Shown here piece after piece: positions 1 to 10,927 of a stretch of 64,000 bases of DNA (positions are counted from its first letter, which is position 1; every line of letters starts with the position of its first letter). A model generated the notes under the pieces. The model was not told the DNA's origin, made no database searches, and saw nothing but the letters and a program-made list of their open reading frames with translations. A program made the translations under genes and the position numbers. The stretch lies in assembly GCA_036245525.1 (NCBI GenBank), contig BTPG01000005.1, forward strand, positions 121,356,417 through 121,420,416, in the 5' to 3' direction. Source of the DNA: Semisulcospira habei (taxonomy: Eukaryota; Mollusca; Gastropoda; Semisulcospiridae).

Positions 1-104
1 AAGATTTGTTTCAAGTCAAAGTACCCAACCCCTTTGACCATTACCTAAACCCTCCAATTACAGATGATTCAACTGCACGAAAGTGGACATCATGACCACT
101 ACAG

Positions 105-1124
105 ATGTTTCAAAACCAGCTCAACTTTGCCATACTGTGTTCAACTAAAGGGTGTGGTGTTTCTTTTACAGACCACTTGAATCACTCAAACAAACTTATT
201 AGGTCTATCTACCGTTTCCATACGTATTACCAATTAAGAAGAATACTGTCAGAACTTCATACACCACTGCCCACTGAATCCAGTTTTAACAGGTATAACA
301 ACCCCATGGATATGAAAGCATTTGAACGGATCTGTAATGAGTTTAACATCAGCCCCAGGTATGACTTTACACAAAAACTTGATGATCACAACAGTATGGG
401 TACATTGTATTATGCTATGAGTCACAGACAATACCCACAAAATTACTACCCTGGTTACACTTCATTCTCATCAAAATCACAAGTCTGGTTAGGTTCAATA
501 GAACAGAAGCAGTCTAATGCCTGGACCACATTTATTTTAGACAAAAGTGACAGGTTTACTCAAGCGGGAGTCGAGCGCGTAAATGAATCTATCAGAACAT
601 ATGTGTGGTGTATACTAGGAGCACAATCACTAACAAAATCAAACATCTTAAACGGGAGTGGCAAATTTGAGGCACAAAAACAGTTTCTCGCAAACCTAGA
701 AGATTAAATTAATTCAACAGTAGATCTCCCATCAAGCATACAACGCTATCAAGACGTTCTCAGATATGCCAGATCAAAAGTTGACTTTGTAGTTGGCATT
801 GGGTTATACATGTTACCATCTGACCTTCAATTACAAATGGGGACAATAACAAATTATAATAATGAAATCATTGTTGCTGGTCGTGATCAGAAATTAGGAC
901 TCAATAAATCTGTAAACACACACCTACAGTCAATAATAATGCCAGCCCCAGTAACATCACCACCCGTACAGGCAGTAACGCCAGCAATGTCAGTAACAGA
1001 CCCAGCCCCGGCACCAACACCAGCACCAATACCAGCACCAGCAAACACACATGAGTCAGAGAGAACTGCATTGGTAATAGGCCTCACTGGACTAGGTATA
1101 TTACTTCTTTATCTGTTTCATTAA
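105..1124 (+). pseudogene. Virus-like ORF with proline-rich linker and C-terminal membrane anchor, broken by one stop
   Basis: Two open stretches (105-707 and 810-1124) share one frame, and the codons between them stay open apart from the TAA at 705-707, so they read as one gene with a nonsense mutation. An upstream open stretch from base 3 in the same frame ends at a TGA near 90, so the original gene began before the window. The product has a globular N-terminal part, then a Pro/Ala linker rich in PAPAP repeats (roughly 960-1050), then a C-terminal hydrophobic helix ending in LLLYLF. That plan suits an anchored structural protein. No known domain was recognised. Confidence 0.5.
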
Positions 1125-2212
1125 ATAACCCACCATTAACCCTCCTACCGACACCAAAAAGATAAACACATGCTCTGCCATAAACCCCACTACCTTTGCT
1201 GCTGTATTGATCATCCAACTGACTACACTACCAATTATGCCAGGCAACGCGTCTATTGCTTTTACAGCCAATTTCTTAAGCAAGTTTGATATGTGTGATA
1301 ATTGTTTTTTTACCCATGACTGTAAATCTTTTGGGTCTGATGGAGTTGGAGGTGCTGGAGGTGCAGGACCAGAACCACCCCCAGAGACAGCCAACACAAC
1401 AGTACTGATAATAAATCCAAGAGCAGTAATTAAACTTGCAATAGTGATACCCTGCTCTCTGAAAAGTGTTTTCAATCTCTCAGCCAATGTTGTGTCTTCG
1501 TGAAGTATTTTCTGAATAGTTTCTCTAATCCTGTTGACCTGTGTTTTCAGTTTTTCTCTTCCAATACTAATCGCTTCTAACCTTCCTGATCTTTCTATCT
1601 GCAAATCATTTAATCTGTGTTGGATTCTTTCTTTTACTTCTGTGTCAAGATTCTCCTCGTCTGCAGTTGCCAGTTTGTTTTTTCTCTTTCTATTTGATTA
1701 TCAAGCTCACCCAGTTTTGCTACATTATTTACCATCTCACCTCTGATTGTCTGCAGTGATTTATCCAAACCCATAATCTCTCGCATTGACAAAGGCGGGT
1801 CATCTATTGTTTTCATTACTTCATCAGTAAATGAGGTTTCTTGTATTACCATGTTTGCTATTTCTGGCAGTCTTGTTATTTCTGTCATTTCAATATCTTG
1901 TCCTGTTGGTAATCTTGTTTGCGTGTCGTGAAGCACAGTAACAAGTCTAGGGGGTAACTTTTTACTACTACCAACACCAAGGTAACGCTGCAGTGCTGCC
2001 TCACCACCGACTTCTTCTTTAATTGTACTTAAAGATCTAAACTTAGCAGGGTTATTTTTATGTGTTAGATACACTTTGCCTCTGTCGACAGTATTTAAAT
2101 ACAAATGACCCTTGCCATCAAGTTTAAACTGATTAGGATCTATGTTGTCTGGGCGATCACCACTTAGTCTGCTTTCTGCAATATTGAGTTGTGCATCATA
2201 AATCAGATACAA
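1101..2212 (-). pseudogene. Coiled-coil membrane protein of the virus-like cluster, frameshifted
   Basis: Reading leftward, the first part (2212-1634) begins MYLIYDAQ and becomes charged and heptad-like. The second part (1604-1101) continues the coiled coil in another frame and then shows a hydrophobic segment, a Gly/Pro-rich linker (GGGSGPAPPAPP) and two further hydrophobic helices near the C-terminus. Overlapping charged coiled-coil sequence around 1,610-1,660 indicates one ancestral gene of about 360 codons split by a frameshift. It converges tail to tail with the plus-strand ORF ending at 1124, overlapping by about 24 bp. Function is unknown; a role in a membrane or particle is only an inference. 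Confidence 0.5.
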
Positions 2213-2394
2213 ATAAATATTTATTGCACCAGAGGTTTCAGTCTTTTTTTGTATCTGAATTGTTATTCCGTCACTGCCATTCTCAACAGTTCGACCTGAC
2301 CCATGTAAAAAGTCGTCATCTGTACTGCGCAGGTCTAGCCACAGTGCATACTTATTAATTTGTCAGGTTTCTTACGTCATACAGATGTAAATCT

Positions 2395-2685
2395 TTACAC
2401 GCCATGTTTGCTGGTTTTGCAATTTCTATGACTAATTTCAGCACCACCAACAATAACAGCTAGTGTCGCCATATTATTTTTATTTACATAGATATATTTT
2501 CGGGAATAATTCCTTGCTTGACGAGAAAGTCTTTTGTGGCAATTGACAACTGCAACTAATTTAGCCGAATCTTCAAAGTCTAATCTGCTAAGGTCTGCCG
2601 ATTTCATTTTAAGGAGACTTTTTCCCAACATAGAGTAAGCAACAGCTAGTCCGCTTATCACGGCAGAGTGATAGACAAGGTTCAT
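2395..2685 (-). CDS. Small membrane protein of the virus-like cluster
   Basis: A short minus-strand gene. I prefer the ATG at 2685 (MNLVYHSAVISGL) because it places a hydrophobic helix at the N-terminus, followed by a basic, Leu-rich helix; the open frame itself extends upstream to 2766. A second hydrophobic patch (ATLAVIVGGA) lies near the end. The basic stretch between the two may be distorted by a frameshift. It sits between two other minus-strand ORFs with almost no spacer. No family was recognised. Confidence 0.4.
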   Translation of the reverse strand: MNLVYHSAVISGLAVAYSMLGKSLLKMKSADLSRLDFEDSAKLVAVVNCHKRLSRQARNYSRKYIYVNKNNMATLAVIVGGAEISHRNCKTSKHGV

Positions 2686-2740
2686 TAAGTTTTTTGTTTT
2701 GCTCAATTTCTTAGGCAATAAAATTAAAATAATAAATTTA

Positions 2741-3218
2741 TTACTGCATATGAAATGGGTCAACAACTTTTGGTATTACTGGTAATGTGGAGACTTCTGG
2801 TTCTGTTTTTGGAATGTTTAATTTTTTGGACATTGTGCGAGTCTGTGGTTTGTATTTTTTGTATAATTGGTAACCTACGTAACCAAATCCGACAACAAAT
2901 CCAGCAAATATATATTTTGTTGTTTCGGGTTTGGGGTTACACTTAGTTGATAGTCTCTCACTTTGATGAGGGGGAGAGGGTCCTGACACTGGTGTTGAGG
3001 TTGATGTTGTTAGTGGTCCTGGTGGTGAGTCAGTTACATGTGCCTTTTGCAGTAGTTCTAACTTTCTTTGTTTGTTCAATGCAGCTACTCTTTTTCCAGC
3101 TTCCACCCTGCCTGGACTTCCACCCTGCCTTAGTTACAGTTTGAACCTGTGTCAGGGCAGGGCCGGCAATCTGCTGTGGGATCATCTGAGTGTCGCCTGT
3201 TCGGTCCGTTTGGTCCAT
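2741..3218 (-). pseudogene. Proline-rich single-pass membrane protein, probably frameshifted
   Basis: The open stretch 3106-2741 encodes a basic N-terminus, a Ser/Thr/Pro-rich linker, one hydrophobic helix (IFAGFVVGFGYVGYQLY) and a Lys-rich tail. A second open stretch, 3218-3030, in another frame appears to supply the N-terminus (MDQTDRTGDTQMIPQ). A 14-bp direct repeat (ttccaccctgcctg-like) near 3,103-3,134 lies where the frames diverge and may be the lesion. It overlaps the end of the upstream minus-strand gene. Function unknown. Confidence 0.4.
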
Positions 3219-3675
3219 TTTCTTCTGCAGTAAAATTTATTTTCGTAAAATCAATATGACTCCCAGTGACAAGCAAAGTTACCACAGGTGCAAGGTAATT
3301 GCCAAACTTGTAAAACATGACGCATGCTAATTTACCAATTGTACTTGAAACAATAGGGTTGCTTTCAAGGTTGTGTGATAGACTGTCAGTGTCTACCGGT
3401 AGGAAGTGACTCACTGCTTTTGTGTATAGACAGACAAGAGATCGACTCAGATCACGAGTCATTAGTAAAGCGATGTGATTTTCATATTTAGAATATAGTT
3501 TAATTAAATCGTCGGGTGAGAGGGATTCTATATCTTCTGTCATGTACTGTTTTCCGAGATAAGTTTTGGATTTCCCTGAAACAATCACAGACAAAAGATG
3601 CTGTTTTTTAGAGTCTAAGTCTTTGTTTTCTACAGCATTGATATCGTTTAGAAGAAGTAATTCGTCTTGATTCAT
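3130..3675 (-). CDS. Virus-like cluster ORF, 181 aa, helical
   Basis: Complete minus-strand ORF starting at ATG 3675 (MNQDELLLLND). It is acidic and helix-rich in the first half, with a mixed hydrophobic stretch around residues 120-150 and a disordered Asn/Pro-rich C-terminus. It is the outermost recognisable gene of the cluster; AT-rich DNA lies upstream. The gene below it starts inside its 3' end, typical of tightly packed viral or mobile-element genes. No enzymatic motif is visible and no name can be given. Confidence 0.5.
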   Translation of the reverse strand: MNQDELLLLNDINAVENKDLDSKKQHLLSVIVSGKSKTYLGKQYMTEDIESLSPDDLIKLYSKYENHIALLMTRDLSRSLVCLYTKAVSHFLPVDTDSLSHNLESNPIVSSTIGKLACVMFYKFGNYLAPVVTLLVTGSHIDFTKINFTAEENGPNGPNRRHSDDPTADCRPCPDTGSNCN

Positions 3676-3795
3676 TTTATAATAAAAAATATTAATTTAT
3701 GACTTTAATTAAAGTTATAAATTATGCATTTCAAAATAAACACGCATACAGTCATCGATATACTGTTTGGCTCGGGTGCAGGGGGGTGATGCTTA

Positions 3796-4009
3796 TAGAG
3801 AGATAGAACAATATACAATTACAAGAGAACCATATTCATTAACGCCACATTTAGAAACTTGCGTTTATTTGAAATCGATATGGTGAATTAAAGATGGGGT
3901 GGCGGTAGCGTGGTCAATGGGGGGGTCGTTGTCAAAATGCCGCAATTTTTGTGATCAATGTGGCGTTTATGAATATGGTTCTCTTGAATTGTATATTGTT
4001 CTATCTCTG
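3796..4009. repeat. Inverted repeat with ~60-bp arms
   Basis: The left arm (about 3796-3863) contains agatagaacaatatacaatt and later ccatattcattaacgccaca. The right arm (about 3951-4008) is its near-perfect reverse complement, ending in a short unrelated loop of roughly 87 bp. It could be a foldback MITE or a relic terminal repeat of the neighbouring virus-like element; no target duplication could be identified. Confidence 0.6.
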
Positions 4010-4768
4010 CAAAGGATCAACATAAACATAGTATCTTCATCAAACGAGTGATCAGATTAACCTAAAACATAGTAAACTTAGATAGTAGGATCAAATCAAA
4101 AACACAAGCCCCTAAGTGACCACAGCGCTCCTCTCAGATTGTCAAAGACAGACCGGTCAGTCATAGAAATTGCAAAATACATCAAAATCAGTGCACAAAA
4201 TATATCTTCAAAACATGCAAAGGCAACCAACATTTCTAAGTAAAAAATAATAAAATGTATGAGTTACAGAGGCCCAGTTAGACAAAACTTGTGTAAATAG
4301 TTTGACGCTCAATTAGGTCTTGTGTCATGGTGTTACAACAAATGCGTTCTTAGCGTGGAGACGCTACCACGAGGGGGTGCTACTGGGTCAAGGTCGATGT
4401 CTACCACTGGTCTAATTAAATGATTGGTCACTTCCAGCTAAATTCAGATGGGACAGCCAAAAGGAAAATCACTAAGACTGGGGCTAAGTAGGTCACCTCT
4501 GCCAGAACCCACACTCGGCAGTTCGGTGGCAACCGGCCGCGCAAAATCATGCTACAATGTATTGACCATTGACCAGAGGGGTGACGTAATAAAATATAAT
4601 ATTAACACATATACAAAACACAGCTCGTCACAGTAACAAGAAAATATTTACGTCACTCCACAACATGCTGACGTCATATTCTTGTTCCGCATAAAAAAGT
4701 TCCTTTGACGCCTCGAGTCATTCTTACAGTATCATATATGAAAACACTTTACTCCTTGAGAAGGCTCT

Positions 4769-4814
<46 letters not shown>
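4769..4814. repeat. (TAA)n microsatellite
   Basis: About fifteen uninterrupted TAA triplets. Confidence 0.95.
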
Positions 4815-4815
<1 letters not shown>

Positions 4816-4888
4816 GGAGATTTGTTAATCGCTTATTCTAAAAGTAGTTCTAAGCGCTGATACTACCAATGAAAAGGCTAACAGCTAA

Positions 4889-4904
4889 CACGCACACACA
4901 CACT

Positions 4905-4958
<54 letters not shown>

Positions 4959-4985
4959 ACATACGCACACACACACACACGCACG

Positions 4986-5033
<48 letters not shown>
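4889..5033. repeat. (CA)n microsatellite
   Basis: Long CA/CG-interrupted dinucleotide run. Apparent Cys/Val-only ORFs on the minus strand are artefacts of it. Confidence 0.95.
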
Positions 5034-5035
<2 letters not shown>

Positions 5036-5255
5036 ACCGTAGTGATGACTGAATTGTGCATGGCTGGGGAAATGAACTAGTGACTGAAAGCAGCGTTGTA
5101 GAGGTGAGTTTCTTTACGGGAAGAAAAAGAAAAATACTAAGTAATTCTGCACCACCAGCTAATACTTTTACCAAGACAAATCTGCGGTGGAGATAAAAGC
5201 ATAACGTGTTCAAGAATGGAGATTTTTTTCCGGTCTAAGGACGAAAACAACCTAC

Positions 5256-5480
5256 CCCAAGCAACTCCAATTCAGTCTCTAGTGCGCCATTATGTCTGAA
5301 GGGAACTGAGGCGTTTGGAAAGTGTTTACTAGGATCCAAAATATATTTATGCGTCAAATCATCCGGTAAGTCAATAGGGCTCGGGAAGCTGACGTCATCA
5401 CGCCAGTCGTGGCGGCCATCTTGTGAGGATACGGAGGCTAAGCGCTCATAGTAGGGGAAATCGCTGTTTTTGTAACTCAT
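5256..5480 (-). CDS. Possible first coding exon of an unknown host gene
   Basis: From ATG 5480 (MSYKNSDFPYYER) an open reading frame of exactly 75 codons runs leftward to a GTAGGT donor-like site at 5255. The composition is protein-like (acidic, Asp/Pro/Tyr-containing, not repetitive) and is unlike the transposons nearby. Immediately upstream on this strand (5,600-5,830) the DNA becomes GC- and CpG-rich and contains GATGGCGGC, as in animal promoters. No downstream exon was recognised between here and base 1, so the rest of the gene would lie beyond the left edge. The protein was not recognised; a chance ORF is possible. Confidence 0.3.
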
Positions 5481-6689
5481 GTCAGGAAAGTCCTGACGTA
5501 CTATAAGCAATAACAGCAAGTCTTGCCATCACTGTAGGTAGGAAACCGCTCACCAGAATCTGTTTTTGTTTGTTTCCGAAGAGAAAGAAAATAAAGAAAA
5601 ACGCGTTGAAACACTGTTTCGCAACTATCTGATGACTATGGTATCCTCTTAAGATGGCGGCTGACGCTGCTAGGCAACGCGGGGAACTTCCCGAGCCCTA
5701 TGCGCCCGGCATGGATTCTTTGCGGTTGGTTTCAGGGCCGCGGTTCTAAAGCCCCCAAAATAACTGAGGCCCCGGCCGGGTGAGCAGGACTGACTAGGCT
5801 AACTGCGAGCGAACGTGGGTCAAATGGTTGTTGTGATGCGTCCAGTGTGGTAGTGTATCGTCTGTGCTTGTCGCTCTCGCTTTCAGATCCCACCACTGGC
5901 CCCGCTAGCAGTTTTGCGATTGAAAAGGGGAGCAGAGTATGCCAGTCTCTCCCTGCCAGTACACAGCCTCTCCCGCAACAAGCATCATGTAGTGCCTCCC
6001 CCGTGGCGACTTACGGTAACCGAGCACCTTACGTACTCGGGCTGAACTACAGAGGACTCGGAAGATGTCTGGCCCCCAGACATGCGGCATGCAGGCCCAC
6101 TGATGTGTGGACAAGCCCTGATGTCCATGAACCAGATCCCCAGCTATGGGTAAATAGCCCCACTGCCTTGTGGGTGCCTTGGGAGAGGCAAAGGCTAGGG
6201 GAGTAATCCCTATACAAATCCGGGCAGGGATGCTCGATAGCCTCGGCAGATCTCCTTCAAGAAGGAAAACTCCGAGGAAAAACCTGAGTAGATGGGACTC
6301 ATAAGCCTTGGTCGGCAACCCGTCTAGGAGAAGGACACTCCAAAACCAAACCTGATCATGTGCTCCCAGGAAAGGCCTTTTGACCAGGAGTTAACGGTGA
6401 GGTAACCCCGACAGAAACCCCGAGTGCTGAAGACGGAGGTACTGGGCTGCACAGCGCACTCTAATAAACCACAGTACCACGCGCATATACAGCCATATGA
6501 CACTTGGAGATGGATTGAACAGAAATGGTGCTCGCCCTGTGGAGTCTCACCAGGCAGGTGCAGCACCGGGCTCTGCGCCTCTTCGGAGCCCACCCCCAGC
6601 GACTGGAGGACCTTCCCGACTGTCTCGAGGAGCCAGGGGACGGGGAAGTAGAGCGACTGGCCAGCGAAAAAAACAAGACCAGAGACAAA

Positions 6690-7600
6690 GAAAAAGCAAA
6701 TGTGAACATCATGCACTGGAATGCAGAAGGGGTTACCAACAAGAAAACAGAACTAGAGCACTTTCTGCATGAAAACAGCATAAACATCTGTATACAAGAG
6801 ACACACCTGCAAGAAGGGAAACCCTTTAAGGTTAGAGGATATCAGGTCTTCCGAAATGATTGCTAAGGGAGGAAGAAAGGGGAAGTTATGACCCTAGTTA
6901 GAAACAACCTGAATGCCAGCGAAACCAGGAGGTTCATGAAAGAGTTAGTTATTTGGGTTTAACGCCGAGCAGGCGACTACGGCCATCTCACGGCGGTTCA
7001 TGGAAGAGGCGGAATACATCCAGGTCAAGGTAACCACCAGTGACAGCACCCTTGACCTGGTCAATTACTACTGCCCTAATGATAAGCTGCTGTCCCTCGA
7101 CACTATCCAGGTCCCGGACAGTGGATTCCTCATCACTGGTGACTTCAACAGCCAGTCCCAGAGTTGGGGATATAACACACTTGACAAGAGAGGAGAAGAC
7201 ATCGAGGAGTGGCAAGATGAAAACCACCTGATGCTTGCCAATGACCCTGAGGACCAACCTACCTTCTACTCTCGCCGCTGGCACACCACCACTACACCGG
7301 ACCTGGCGTTTTGCACTGAAGATGTTCATGCCACAGCAGAACAGTAGGACCACAGTTAGGAGGAAGTGCCCACCGCCCTATCCTCCTCTTTCTAAAAGGA
7401 AGCACAGCAGCTAGCTCGCCACACCGGCCAAGATGGAACTACCGAAAGGCAGACTGGCGCTTGTTCAGTATCCGAACAAATGCGCTAATGCAAGACCTCG
7501 CTGTGTCTGGAAGGAACATCAACAATGTGGTCAGAGAATTTAACGACATCAGTAAGGCAGCCAAGGAAACCAAACCTAGAAGGGTCCAGAAAAACTACAC
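6690..7600 (+). pseudogene. LINE A endonuclease domain (broken)
   Basis: AP-endonuclease motifs appear in order: IMHWNAEGV (about 6,708), IQETHL (about 6,790), TGDFNSQSQSWGY (about 7,135) and TPDLAF (about 7,297). The SDH motif expected at the end reads SAH near 7,365, which would remove a catalytic Asp. A TAA near 6,960 belongs to the inserted retroposon tail, a stop at 6,864 ends the first block, and another follows at 7,345. The remaining sequence leads toward the RT and is cut near 7,602 by another LINE. Confidence 0.65.
6943..6991 (-). mobile_element. Ultra-short retroposon tail (TAAC-type), minus strand
   Basis: The insert reads, on the minus strand, ccgccgtgagatggccgtag...gttaaacccaaataactaac. 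It is flanked by an imperfect 12-bp duplication: ggttcatgaaag before it and ggttcatggaag after it. The same 3' end sequence closes LINE B near 42,058-42,124 and an insert at 28,326-28,386. This is a severely 5'-truncated retrocopy of a LINE or SINE sharing that tail. Confidence 0.65.
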
Positions 7601-7601
7601 C

Positions 7602-8950
7602 CCATAAATAATAATAATAATTACGGTATTTATAATGCGCTTATCTTATAATAATTATAACTCTAAGCGCGCACTCACAACTCACGCACGCATGCGCACG
7701 CTTAGACAACGGCTCGCGTACCACAAAAAGTGAAATACATTACGACAGTCGACTTGGGGTGGGGAGTGTGGTGATATAGTGCTAGAACTGTTAAAAGAGG
7801 TGAGTTTTGAGGGCGGACTGGAAGGAGGAGAGAGAGTGTTTCTGACGGAGAGAGAGTGGGAGAGTGTTCCAGGCGGATGGACCGTAAACAGAGAAGGAGC
7901 GGGGCCGAAAGTTCTGAGTTTGGTGCGGGGGATGTGGAGGCGGAGCGGAGGGAGCGGGGAGGAGTGTAGGGGTGAAGTAAGTTGGAGAGATAGGCAGGAG
8001 CGCAGTTGTTCAGGGATTTGTAGCAGAGAGACAGAATCTTGTAATGGATGCTTTGGGGGATGGGAAGCCAGTGAAGGAGTTTGAGCAGGGGAGTGATGTG
8101 GTCGGATTTTTTCTTTCTGAGGACGAGGCGGGCAGCATTGTTCTGGACACGCTGGAGGGTGAAGGTCAGTGGTGGAGTGAGGGAGGCCGGAAAGGAGAGA
8201 GTTGCAGTAGTCGATGCGAGATAGGATGAGAGAGACAGCAAGTTTGGTGGCAGCTTCGGTAGTGAGGTATTTTCTGATCTGACTGATGCGGCGGAGGTGG
8301 AAATAGCATGCCTGTGCCGTGGCAGAGACAAAGCTGGTCATGGAAAGAGAAGAATCGAGGATAACGCCGAGGTTTTTGGCCGAGTCAGAGAGGGAGATGG
8401 GGGTGCTGTCGAGTTGAAGGTGGAGAGAGGAAGGGAGCTGGGAAAGTTTCTGGCGAGTGCCTACCAGCATGGCTTCCGTTTTGTCGTCGTTCAGTTTAAG
8501 CTTGTTTGCTGTCATCCAGTTTTTCACGTCTTCGTAGCAGTCAGCCATGCGAGTCAGTAGTGACGCCGTCGATGGTGACGGACTGCTGTCTGTCGGAGAG
8601 GTAGGAGAGAAACCAGGAGTGAGCAGAGTCAGTGATTCCAAAGGAGTGGTGAAGGCGGTGGAAGAGGATAGAGTGGTCTATAGTGTCGAAGGCGGCAGAG
8701 AGGTCGAGTAGCGTAAGAAGGGAGATGTTGCCCGAGTCGGTGGAGAGAAGCAGGTCGTTTAGGATATGTAGAAGGGCTGTTTCAGTGCTGTGATGTTTGC
8801 GATAGGCGGACTGGAAGGGACTGAGGAGGTAGTTGTCGGTGAGGTGGAGGTTGAGCTGGTTGAGAATAACCTTCTCAAGAAGCTTGGATAGGAAAGAGAG
8901 ATTGGAGACTGGGCGATAGTTTGTGAGTTCGTTTGGGTCGAGAGGTACTG
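7602..8950 (-). mobile_element. L2-like LINE copy inserted in LINE A
   Basis: On the minus strand the remains of an RT are readable: NYRPVSNLSFLSKLLEK (about 8,920), a fingers/palm block through AAFDTIDHSILFHRL, then an abrupt join at about 8,556 to a thumb block (ADCYEDVKNWMTANKLKLN) running to about 7,700. The join skips the region that should hold the PQGS and YADD motifs, so the copy lacks the polymerase catalytic box. Its 3' end is the tail with TTATTATTA near 7,606-7,620. A 5'-truncated relative lies at 21,092-22,019. Clade placement (L2/CR1 group) is from family resemblance. Confidence 0.7.
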
Positions 8951-10927
8951 GACTGCAGATCTTCAGAAAGCACATGACAACCTCACTAGGGCCAGAGAAG
9001 ACGCTGAAACCAACCCCAGCCAAAAAAACAACATCAAGCTACAACACAGTAAGGCCCATTATCTGAAGATGAAGTTGGAGTGCACAAGAAGAAGTTGGAG
9101 AGAGAAGACTGCAAGACTGAACATGGAGAGGGACACCACCAAGCTGTGGAGACCGACCAAGGCATTGAACGGTGAGGGCACCAGGGAACAGAAGATCACC
9201 ATGGAAGAAGAAGGGAAAGCACTGACTGGTAGGAAAGCTGCAAACATGTTCGCACAGATCTATGCAAAAGAAAGTAACATCACTGCTTGAGAAAGAAATC
9301 AGACAGGAAGAAAGAGAGAGAACAAGAGATGCAAACATCCCTGATGCAATGAAGAAGGACATCACCCTTCCAGAAGATGGCCATCAAACAGCTGAAGAAT
9401 AAAAAATCTCCAGGTCTAGACAGCATCTCAAACGAGATGGTACAACACCTTGGCAACACTGCCTTAATGAAGCTACTGGATATTTTTAAACACAGCTGGA
9501 GAGGAGGACATGTACCCCAGTGCTGGAAGGAAGCCAGGATGATCCCAATTTGAAGAAAGGGAAGAATAAGTCCAAAGCCCTGAGTTATCGTCCCATCAGC
9601 CTGACAAGTTGTGTGTGCAAGACCATGGAGCGCATCATCAACAAGCACCTGCAGTGGTACCTGGACTCCGAGAGCAAGCCGGCTTCAAAAGCTACAAGAG
9701 TACAGAAGACCAGACAACACACCTTGCACAGGTCATAGAAGATGCCTTTCAAGGTCAGAAGGTGACATTAGCTGCCTTCATTAGCTGCCTTCATTGACCT
9801 ACAGAAGGCTTTCGACAAGGTGTGGAAGGATGGTCTCCTTGTGAAACTCCTTCGTAGTGGCATCCAAGGGAACATGCACCGGTGGACCAAGTCATACCTG
9901 CACAATCACAGAGCCCGTGTGAGTGGATGGGTACTGTGGCCAAAAAGTGCTGCTGCGTCAGGGGGTGCCACAGGGGGGAGTCCTGTCACCGACCCTGTTC
10001 ATACTCTTCATCAACGACCTTGTGCCAGAGCTACCAAAAGGAGTCCATGCAGCCCTGTACGCAGATGACCTGGTACTCTGGTGCACAGAAGAGTATGCAA
10101 CAACTGCTACATACAGGATGCAGCTAGCCCTGTACAGGCTGACAGACTGGACTAACAACTGGTGTGTGACCATAAACACAGAAAAATCATCAGCCACACT
10201 CTTCTCTCTCTCCAACAAAGCAAAGGCTGGCAACCTAACACTGGGCAACACCCCACTGCGGTATGAAGACCAACAGACATACCTGGGAGTCACCCTTGAC
10301 AAGAGGCTGACGTGGAAGCCGCACATCTGGAATGCAGAAGCGAAAGCTAGAAGAAAGCTGAACATCATGAGGAAGCTGGCTGTAACGCAATGGGGAGCCA
10401 ATGAAAAGATCCTCCAAAATGTATATCAAGGCACAGTGAGACCACACCTTGAGTACGGATCCAATGCATGGTTGACGGCAGCCCAGTCACACCAGCAGAC
10501 CATTGACAGAGTTCAGAACCAGGCACTGCGTATCATAACCGGTGCAATGAGATCCACGCCAATTGAAAATATGGAAGAGACAACAGGCATCCCACCCCTG
10601 CACATGAGAAGAGATTGCAAAGCCTTGATACAGTTCACAAAGGTCAAGTCTTCCAAAGACCATCCTATGAACGCCAGTATGAAACAACCAACCTCAGGGA
10701 GACTGAAAAGATCAAGCTTTGTGAAGGAGACGAGAGCACCGCAGAGAAAACACCAGGCAAAGCTCCCTGCGCAGGTAGAGGCTCTGAATCCTGCTAGCGA
10801 CCTTCCACCCTGGGAAATTAAGCCAGAAAACATCACCATCTCTTCCACGGTACCCTACATCACCACCAAAGATGAGCACAGCACTGTGAGCAAGAAAGCC
10901 CTGACACTGGCCATGCTCGAAAAATGA
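8951..10927 (+). pseudogene. LINE A reverse transcriptase
   Basis: After the inserted LINE the pre-RT region resumes (LQKAHDNLTRAREDAE). RT motifs follow: KKSPGLDSISNEM (about 9,400), YRPISLTSCVCKTMERII (about 9,590), AFIDLQKAFDKVW (about 9,790, with a duplicated 17-bp stretch), RQGVPQGGVLSPTLF (about 9,955), the catalytic YADD in LYADDLVLW (about 10,058), TYLGVTLDKRLTW (about 10,280) and the thumb. The segment from 9,923 to 10,927 is open for 334 codons. Frameshifts and stops lie upstream, for example near 9,553 and 9,735. The polymerase core itself is preserved, but the gene as a whole is dead. Confidence 0.75.

Larger units (their letters stand above)
1..3720. mobile_element. Decayed virus-like / large DNA element gene cluster
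   Basis: Seven small ORFs are packed almost end to end, two in one broken gene on the plus strand and the rest on the minus strand, converging near 1,110. Spacers are very short and several products carry a single membrane segment or a proline-rich linker. Compact, intron-free, convergent genes in an otherwise gene-poor animal genome suggest an integrated virus-like or Polinton/adintovirus-type element. I recall similar ORF sets recurring in invertebrate genomes but could not confirm a family. No polymerase, integrase or capsid signature is visible here; the element runs off the left edge. In-frame stops and frameshifts show that this copy is decayed. Confidence 0.45.

Noticed and set aside
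887..1087. Gly/Ala-rich minus-strand ORF
   Set aside because: Antisense shadow of the Pro/Ala linker of the plus-strand virus-like gene.
4850..5213. Cys/Val-rich minus-strand ORFs
   Set aside because: Translation of the (CA)n microsatellite; no coding evidence.
5847..6716. Overlapping ORFs on both strands
   Set aside because: No recognisable domain; probably the 5' region of LINE A and its antisense shadow.
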